Source of the DNA: Carboxylicivirga caseinilyticus | GTDB lineage: Bacteria > Bacteroidota > Bacteroidia > Bacteroidales > Marinilabiliaceae | Direction of reading: 5' to 3' | DNA: 64,000 bases | Assembly (NCBI GenBank): GCA_025499705.1 | Contig: JAFMVE010000022.1 | Coordinates: 25,043 to 89,042 of the forward strand | Shown: in pieces, positions 59,220-64,000 of the stretch | How the letters are laid out: each line of letters begins with the position of its first letter | Numbering within the stretch: the stretch's first letter is position 1 | Notes under the pieces: model-generated | What the model saw: only the letters and a program-made list of their open reading frames with translations | Told to the model about the DNA's origin: nothing | The model's database searches: none | Made by a program: the position numbers and the translations under genes

Positions 59220-60809
59220 ATGAAAAAGATAATATATATATCAACGGTTTTTGTTGTTTTTATTTTATCGGCTTGTTCCGATGATTTAAATCAATATCCG
59301 CATGTAAGAGAGACTTCTCAGTCTGTATTCTCCAAGCCCGAAAATTACGTTTCTGCATTGGCCAAATGTTATGCTTCGTATGTTACAGCGGGTCAGGAAC
59401 GAGGTGGCGGTGATGCTGACCTGAGTAGTAATAATGGATATGATTACATGCGTTGCTATTTTAATGTACAGGAGGCCGGAACTGACGAAATTGGTTCTAC
59501 CTGGATCGAAGGTGATAATATTGGAAATCTTACCTATATGACCTGGGATGCCAATGATCCCTGGGTGGCAGATATGTATTACAGATGCTATTACACCATT
59601 TCACTTTGTAATGAGTTTTTAAAGAATGCTACGGATGACAAGATATCAGCTTTTACTGATACTGAACAAACTGAAATAAAGGTATATCGAGAAGAAGCAC
59701 GTTTTCTGAGAGCATTGGCTTATTATCATGCACTGGATTTATTTCATGATGTTGCTTTTGCTAATGAATCACATATAGGTAGTTCTACACTGCCTGAACG
59801 AATTGAATCTGCCGATCTGTTTAATTTCCTCACAACAGAGTTGAAGGACTGCAGTGAAAAGATGAACGATGTTGATAATTGTGATTATGGCAGAGCTCCC
59901 AGAGCTGCTGCATGGATGTTGCTGGCACGTTTGTATTTAAATGCCGAAGTGTATGAAGCAGGTGCTAAGTATGATTCCTGTATGATTTATACCCAGAAAG
60001 TTATGGATGAAGGTTATGCCCTTGCATCCGATTACAGCACATTGTTTAATGCCGATAACGATAAGCGTGTAGGACGTGGTAATGAAATTATTTATCCGTT
60101 GGTTGTTGATGGTGTAAATGTGGTATCGTGGGGTGCAACAACTTACTTGGTGTGTGGTCAGGCGGATCAGGATTATGGATATGATCCTTTGGAAGTAGGC
60201 TGTGGAAGTGCATGGGGTATGTTTCGTGTAAGAGGCGAGATACCTGCTTTATTTGATATGGATAATGATGATCGAGCCATGTTTTATGTTGGGGATCAAT
60301 CACAGTTTATGGATAATGGTGTTGATGATCGTACTGGTGGATATTTTGTTCGTAAATGGAGCAATCTTACCGATGATGGAGAAGTGGCTTCAAACACGGT
60401 GAGTGATGGCGTAAATACTGATTTTCCTATGTTCCGTTTAGCTGATGCTTACCTGATGTATGCTGAGAGTGCTGCACGTACCGGTACAAATATGACTGAG
60501 GCAGTTAGTTTAGTTAATGAGTTGAGAACAAACAGAAATGCTGCTCAGGTATCAGAAAGTGAATTGATTGCTACTACTGATGGCATACCTTACAAGTTTT
60601 TTATGGATGAAAGAGGTAGAGAGTTGTATTGGGAGTGCGTACGTCGTACCGACTTAATCCGCTTCAATTCTTTTACAGGTGATAAATATATATGGCAATG
60701 GAAAGGGGGAGTTAAGGACGGTAAGTCAGTAGACTCAAAATTTGATGTTTATCCGATACCTGCTGCCGAAATCTCAGCAAATCCAAATCTGTACAATGCT
60801 GACTATTAA
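59220..60809 (+). CDS. SusD-type glycan-binding lipoprotein
   Basis: 529 residues from the ATG at 59220; a 12-residue longer frame from 59184 would spoil the signal. The lipoprotein signal ends at ILSAC. The SusD helical tetratricopeptide-like fold is shown by TEIKVYREEARFLRALAYYHALDLF and the C-terminal RPLRLADAYLMYAE-like stretch (FPMFRLADAYLMYAESAARTG), then ERGRELYWECVRRTDLIRFNSF and a PIPAAEISANPNL end. It caps the SusC channel and binds the galactan substrate. Confidence 0.96.
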   Translation: MKKIIYISTVFVVFILSACSDDLNQYPHVRETSQSVFSKPENYVSALAKCYASYVTAGQERGGGDADLSSNNGYDYMRCYFNVQEAGTDEIGSTWIEGDNIGNLTYMTWDANDPWVADMYYRCYYTISLCNEFLKNATDDKISAFTDTEQTEIKVYREEARFLRALAYYHALDLFHDVAFANESHIGSSTLPERIESADLFNFLTTELKDCSEKMNDVDNCDYGRAPRAAAWMLLARLYLNAEVYEAGAKYDSCMIYTQKVMDEGYALASDYSTLFNADNDKRVGRGNEIIYPLVVDGVNVVSWGATTYLVCGQADQDYGYDPLEVGCGSAWGMFRVRGEIPALFDMDNDDRAMFYVGDQSQFMDNGVDDRTGGYFVRKWSNLTDDGEVASNTVSDGVNTDFPMFRLADAYLMYAESAARTGTNMTEAVSLVNELRTNRNAAQVSESELIATTDGIPYKFFMDERGRELYWECVRRTDLIRFNSFTGDKYIWQWKGGVKDGKSVDSKFDVYPIPAAEISANPNLYNADY

Positions 60810-60820
60810 AACTGATAAAA

Positions 60821-62785
60821 ATGAAGAATATATTTAAATATCTCACATTGTCTTTATTCGTAATGCTTTTGGCTTGCGAAAAAGATGGCGATAAGCTGAT
60901 TCTTGCAGGACTTGATTCATCAACCCTGGTTAGTAGTGGATCAGATGTTGTACTTACGCAGGATAATAAGGATGCCATATTATTGAGTTTCTCATGGAAT
61001 GAGAGTGAACTGTCCATCAGTAATGAATTATATGGTATACCTGATGATGTTCCTCAAATGATACTTGAAATTTCAGCAACTGAAACGTTTGATCAGTATG
61101 AAACCAGACAACCGGAAGAAAATATGCTGGCTTTGACTGGTGGAGAGCTAAATACATTGGCTAAAAATTTTGGTTTTGAAGCGGATAAGAGTACTCCTAT
61201 GTACTTCAGGGTAACTTCTTCTTATGGCTCAAATACTGAGGTGTATTACAGTAACATCATAGCTGTTAATATTACCAGTTACGAAATTGATATGTCGCTT
61301 GGTTTTATATTGGAGTCAGATCAGTCAACTGATACTGGATTTACTCTTTACTCGCCGAATAGCGATGGAAATTATCATGGTTTTACGGGTTCAACAGCCT
61401 GGTATAACTGGTATCTGAAAGAAGGTGATGGTACCATCTGGGGTAATGATGGTGTGGCAGGTACACCGTTCTTAATTTCATCTGAACTGGCGTCAATGTG
61501 GAATTTCTGGTATCCGGGTTTTGGCGGATGTTACTATACCACTTTAAGTACATCAGCAAAAGAATGGACAGCGACTTATATTCCGTCTTTACAGGTTTCA
61601 GGCGATGTAACGGGTGAAATGACTTTTGTGCGATCAGAAGTAAAATGGTATTTATCATTAACAACAACCACTGATAATGCTGTGGTTAAAGTAAGTTCAA
61701 CAGATGCTAAATTGTATAATTTATCAACCGGAACAGATGATGCTTCTGCTATTAACAAAGAAATTGGTTTTGTTGCAGATGGTACCAATGGTTTAAGTTT
61801 TGCAATGTCGGCAGATGCAGCAACAGATATTAGCTTTGGCACAGCAGGCGATTATACCTTAACTTTATATTTGGCAGATCCAACCAATCTGTATTACGAA
61901 ATTACGGAAGGTTCAACGGTTGTTATTGATCCTATAAGTGAGTTTCTGTATCTTCCAGGTATTGATGATTTGATATCAGGTGAATGGACCTTTGATAATT
62001 ACCTTCGCTTGATAAGTGCGGATGATTCAACTTTTGCTGGTGTAATTAATGTTAACTCCGAATGGGGGTATCAAATGACACTTGAAGAAGGAAACTGGGA
62101 TGATGTTTATAAAATGGGTGATTCGGAAGGTCAATTGGTATTTAAAGGACCAAATAATATTACGCCTCCGCCAGCCGGTTTATATCTGATAGAAGCTGAT
62201 TTAAAAAATCTTACTTATAGTCATACCGAATTTAGCAGTTTGAGTTATGCCGGTTTTAACGATGACTGGACTATGGTTCAAATGGCTGAAACTGCTACCA
62301 CAGGCGTTTATTCGAGTAGTGTAACCATAAATGGAGCATCTCCATGGGGCGCCAAGTTGTATATGAATAGCAATTGGGATCTTTTCTTTGGTGGTTCAAG
62401 TGGTAATCTGTACTTAGGTGGTGAAGGTGTAACGGATGATGCAACAATTAATCCTGGAACTTACGATTTAATTGCGGATGCTATTAATCAAACCTATGTA
62501 TTGTTAGGAGATGAAGTATATGTTACAGGATTGAATGATGTTTGGGATTTTACTTCAGTGGTACTTACCAAACAATCAACCGGAGTTTATAGCGGTAGTG
62601 CAACTGTAACGGCAGGTGTTCCATGGGGTATTACAATTCATATCGATCAATCGTGGAACCGATATTTTGGAGGTTCTTTGGACAATATGGATTATATGGG
62701 TGATAATATTGACATGAGTGGATTAGCGAATGGAACCTATACTGTAACCGTTGATTTTATTAATAACACCTGTACATTTGAATAA
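60821..62785 (+). CDS. SusE/SusF-like surface glycan-binding lipoprotein
   Basis: 654 residues. Lipoprotein signal ends at LLAC (about 19). An N-terminal SusE-type immunoglobulin-like domain (about 25-150, with ILLSFSWNESELS) is followed by several beta-sandwich modules, the last three of which share repeated elements such as LYMNSNWDLFFGG and IHIDQSWNRYFGG. These are likely carbohydrate-binding modules that hold galactan at the surface. It comes 11 nt after SusD, in the usual SusE position. Confidence 0.85.
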   Translation: MKNIFKYLTLSLFVMLLACEKDGDKLILAGLDSSTLVSSGSDVVLTQDNKDAILLSFSWNESELSISNELYGIPDDVPQMILEISATETFDQYETRQPEENMLALTGGELNTLAKNFGFEADKSTPMYFRVTSSYGSNTEVYYSNIIAVNITSYEIDMSLGFILESDQSTDTGFTLYSPNSDGNYHGFTGSTAWYNWYLKEGDGTIWGNDGVAGTPFLISSELASMWNFWYPGFGGCYYTTLSTSAKEWTATYIPSLQVSGDVTGEMTFVRSEVKWYLSLTTTTDNAVVKVSSTDAKLYNLSTGTDDASAINKEIGFVADGTNGLSFAMSADAATDISFGTAGDYTLTLYLADPTNLYYEITEGSTVVIDPISEFLYLPGIDDLISGEWTFDNYLRLISADDSTFAGVINVNSEWGYQMTLEEGNWDDVYKMGDSEGQLVFKGPNNITPPPAGLYLIEADLKNLTYSHTEFSSLSYAGFNDDWTMVQMAETATTGVYSSSVTINGASPWGAKLYMNSNWDLFFGGSSGNLYLGGEGVTDDATINPGTYDLIADAINQTYVLLGDEVYVTGLNDVWDFTSVVLTKQSTGVYSGSATVTAGVPWGITIHIDQSWNRYFGGSLDNMDYMGDNIDMSGLANGTYTVTVDFINNTCTFE

Positions 62786-62796
62786 AGAATATTAAT

Positions 62797-62819
62797 GCCG
62801 CAGGTATATTGCCTGCGGC
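62797..62819. repeat. Intercistronic hairpin before the second GH53 gene
   Basis: GCCGCAGG and CCTGCGGC pair perfectly over 8 bp around 7 nt. No T tract follows, so it probably protects or processes the mRNA rather than ending it. Confidence 0.7.
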
Positions 62820-62842
62820 TATTAAAATAAAAAAGTATAATA

Positions 62843-63883
62843 ATGAATTTTAATAGGATTTTATATCTGCTACTTTTTGTGTTGATATCATTTGCGTGTG
62901 TAGATGATTACGATAAAGCTGTTAAGACAGAAGTGCCTGATGTTCCAAATAAGGATATGAGTGGTTATGCAAAGGGTGCTGATGTTAGCTGGTTAACCGA
63001 AATGGAATCGCAAGGAGTTTTGTTTTACGATACAGCAGGAGTTCAAACCGAGTGTATTACACTTCTGAAAGACATGGGAATGAATTCCATTCGTTTAAGG
63101 GTATGGGTAAATCCAACAAACGGTTGGTGCAATACAGCAGATTTATTGGTGAAGGCAAAGCGCGCTAATGACTTAGGTATGCGCATATTGGTTGATTTTC
63201 ATTACAGTGATGTTTGGGCAGATCCTGCCAGTCAAAACAAACCTCTGGAATGGGAGAGTCTCTCATTTTCAGATCTTTGTACAGCAGTTTCTAACCATAC
63301 AACAGACGTTCTTAATGCATTAAAAGATTGGGGAATTACTCCGGAATGGGTGCAGGTTGGAAACGAAACCGGAAACGGCATGTTGTGGGATGACGGACGA
63401 GCATCGGATAATATGGCGCAATATGCTACCTTAAATAATAAGGGATACGATGCTGTTAAAGCGGTTTTTCCGGATACCAAAGTGATTGTACATCTTCAGG
63501 AAGGTAATCGAAACAGTTTATTTCGTTGGTTGTTTGATGGGTTGAAGAATAATGGAGCCAAATGGGATGTGATTGGAATGTCACTTTATCCTGAAGCAGA
63601 TACCTGGCAAAGCTTAAATGATGATATTATTAGTAATATTCATGACATGATAAGCAGATACGACTGTGAAGTAATGATCTGTGAAGTTGGCATGGACGTG
63701 GAGCAAGAAGATGCGGGGTATAATTTTCTAAAAGACCTGATGACACGAACACAGACCATTGACGAATGCTTAGGTATCTTTTACTGGGAACCCCAGAGTT
63801 ATAACAACTGGAATGGTTACACTAAGGGAGCATTTAATGCAGAAGGAATGCCTTCGAAGGCAATGTATTCTTTTGGTGAATGA
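62843..63883 (+). CDS. Second GH53 endo-beta-1,4-galactanase, lipoprotein
   Basis: 346 residues, close to the usual GH53 length. Lipoprotein signal ends at ISFAC. Signatures: KGADVSWLTEMESQGV, NSIRLRVWVNPTNGW, LVDFHYSDVWADPASQN, the acid/base Glu in VQVGNETGNGM and the nucleophile Glu in MICEVGMDVEQ. Shorter than the first GH53 of the locus and only distantly similar, so it may act on chains of another length or in another compartment. It is the last gene before the right edge of the window. Confidence 0.94.
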   Translation: MNFNRILYLLLFVLISFACVDDYDKAVKTEVPDVPNKDMSGYAKGADVSWLTEMESQGVLFYDTAGVQTECITLLKDMGMNSIRLRVWVNPTNGWCNTADLLVKAKRANDLGMRILVDFHYSDVWADPASQNKPLEWESLSFSDLCTAVSNHTTDVLNALKDWGITPEWVQVGNETGNGMLWDDGRASDNMAQYATLNNKGYDAVKAVFPDTKVIVHLQEGNRNSLFRWLFDGLKNNGAKWDVIGMSLYPEADTWQSLNDDIISNIHDMISRYDCEVMICEVGMDVEQEDAGYNFLKDLMTRTQTIDECLGIFYWEPQSYNNWNGYTKGAFNAEGMPSKAMYSFGE

Positions 63884-63906
63884 TAATTACACTTTAATTC
63901 TTTTGG

Positions 63907-64000
63907 AAGAGGGTGTCCAAAAAGTGATTCTGCAAATAAGGAATCTTTCAAATTGTAACTTTACTTTCATTATACCCCACCAAACCTCCCCTAAAAGGGA
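63907..64000. repeat. Repeat-like sequence at the window edge
   Basis: GAGGGTGTCCAAAAAGTG (from 63909) resembles insertion-sequence end repeats, and CCTCCCCTAAAAGGGA at the edge resembles a common Bacteroidota intergenic palindrome. Both are cut off or isolated, so the call is tentative. Confidence 0.3.

Noticed and set aside
1..64000. Search for tRNA, rRNA, CRISPR arrays, toxin-antitoxin or phage-defence genes
   Set aside because: None was seen; gaps between genes are short and AT-rich, and no recognised defence or mobile gene family occurs.

Overview
The window comes from a Bacteroidota chromosome, most likely a marine or gut-type polysaccharide degrader of the Marinilabiliales/Bacteroidales kind. 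Evidence: SusC/SusD-type outer-membrane proteins, a hybrid two-component regulator with a periplasmic propeller, C-terminal type IX secretion sorting domains on three secreted proteins, an S46 dipeptidyl-peptidase, and promoters of the Bacteroidota form (TTG, about 19 nt, TAnnTTTG). The DNA is AT-rich throughout. I see no tRNA, rRNA, CRISPR array or intact insertion sequence.

Region 1 (1-26.7 kb) is a large pectin and hexuronate catabolic locus. It has altronate dehydratase, a secreted PL9 pectate lyase, and a long minus-strand operon: uxaC, kdgK, eda, uxuB, a second PfkB kinase, a LarA-type nickel-pincer epimerase/racemase homologue, gnd, exuT, a LacI regulator and uxaE. A divergent plus-strand operon follows: LacI regulator, kduI, kdgF, kduD and a DUF4861 lipoprotein. 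Next is a complete D-xylose module (GntR-type regulator, xylB, xylA, proton symporter). Together these take up galacturonate, unsaturated uronides and xylose and turn them into pyruvate, glyceraldehyde-3-P and pentose phosphates.

Region 2 (26.8-33.2 kb) is mostly housekeeping: a LytTR response regulator, trmH, an HU protein, a DHFR-like reductase, a WcaF-like acetyltransferase, a YigZ/IMPACT protein, and the cluster kdsC, UbiA-type prenyltransferase, maf.

Region 3 (33.2-48.1 kb) is mixed: an S46 peptidase predicted to be DPP11-like, a multidomain T9SS-exported glycoside hydrolase, a Crp/Fnr regulator facing a 45-residue membrane peptide across a near-ideal CRP-type palindrome, a short SSB without an acidic tail, a SulP transporter, an HExxH protein, an MsbA-like ABC exporter, purB and an EI24-type membrane protein.

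Region 4 (48.1-63.9 kb) is a beta-1,4-galactan polysaccharide utilization locus: HTCS regulator, GH53, GH2, SusC, SusD, a SusE-like lipoprotein and a second GH53. Its content matches the known Bacteroides galactan locus, and beta-1,4-galactan is a pectin (RG-I) side chain, so regions 1 and 4 fit one nutritional theme.

The most interesting proposal is a second fate for mannonate in the hexuronate operon. UxaE and UxuB would make D-mannonate, but no uxuA is seen here. Instead the operon has a LarA-type C2 epimerase homologue with its key residues intact, an extra sugar kinase and 6-phosphogluconate dehydrogenase. This could be a mannonate-gluconate-6-phosphogluconate-ribulose-5-P shunt.
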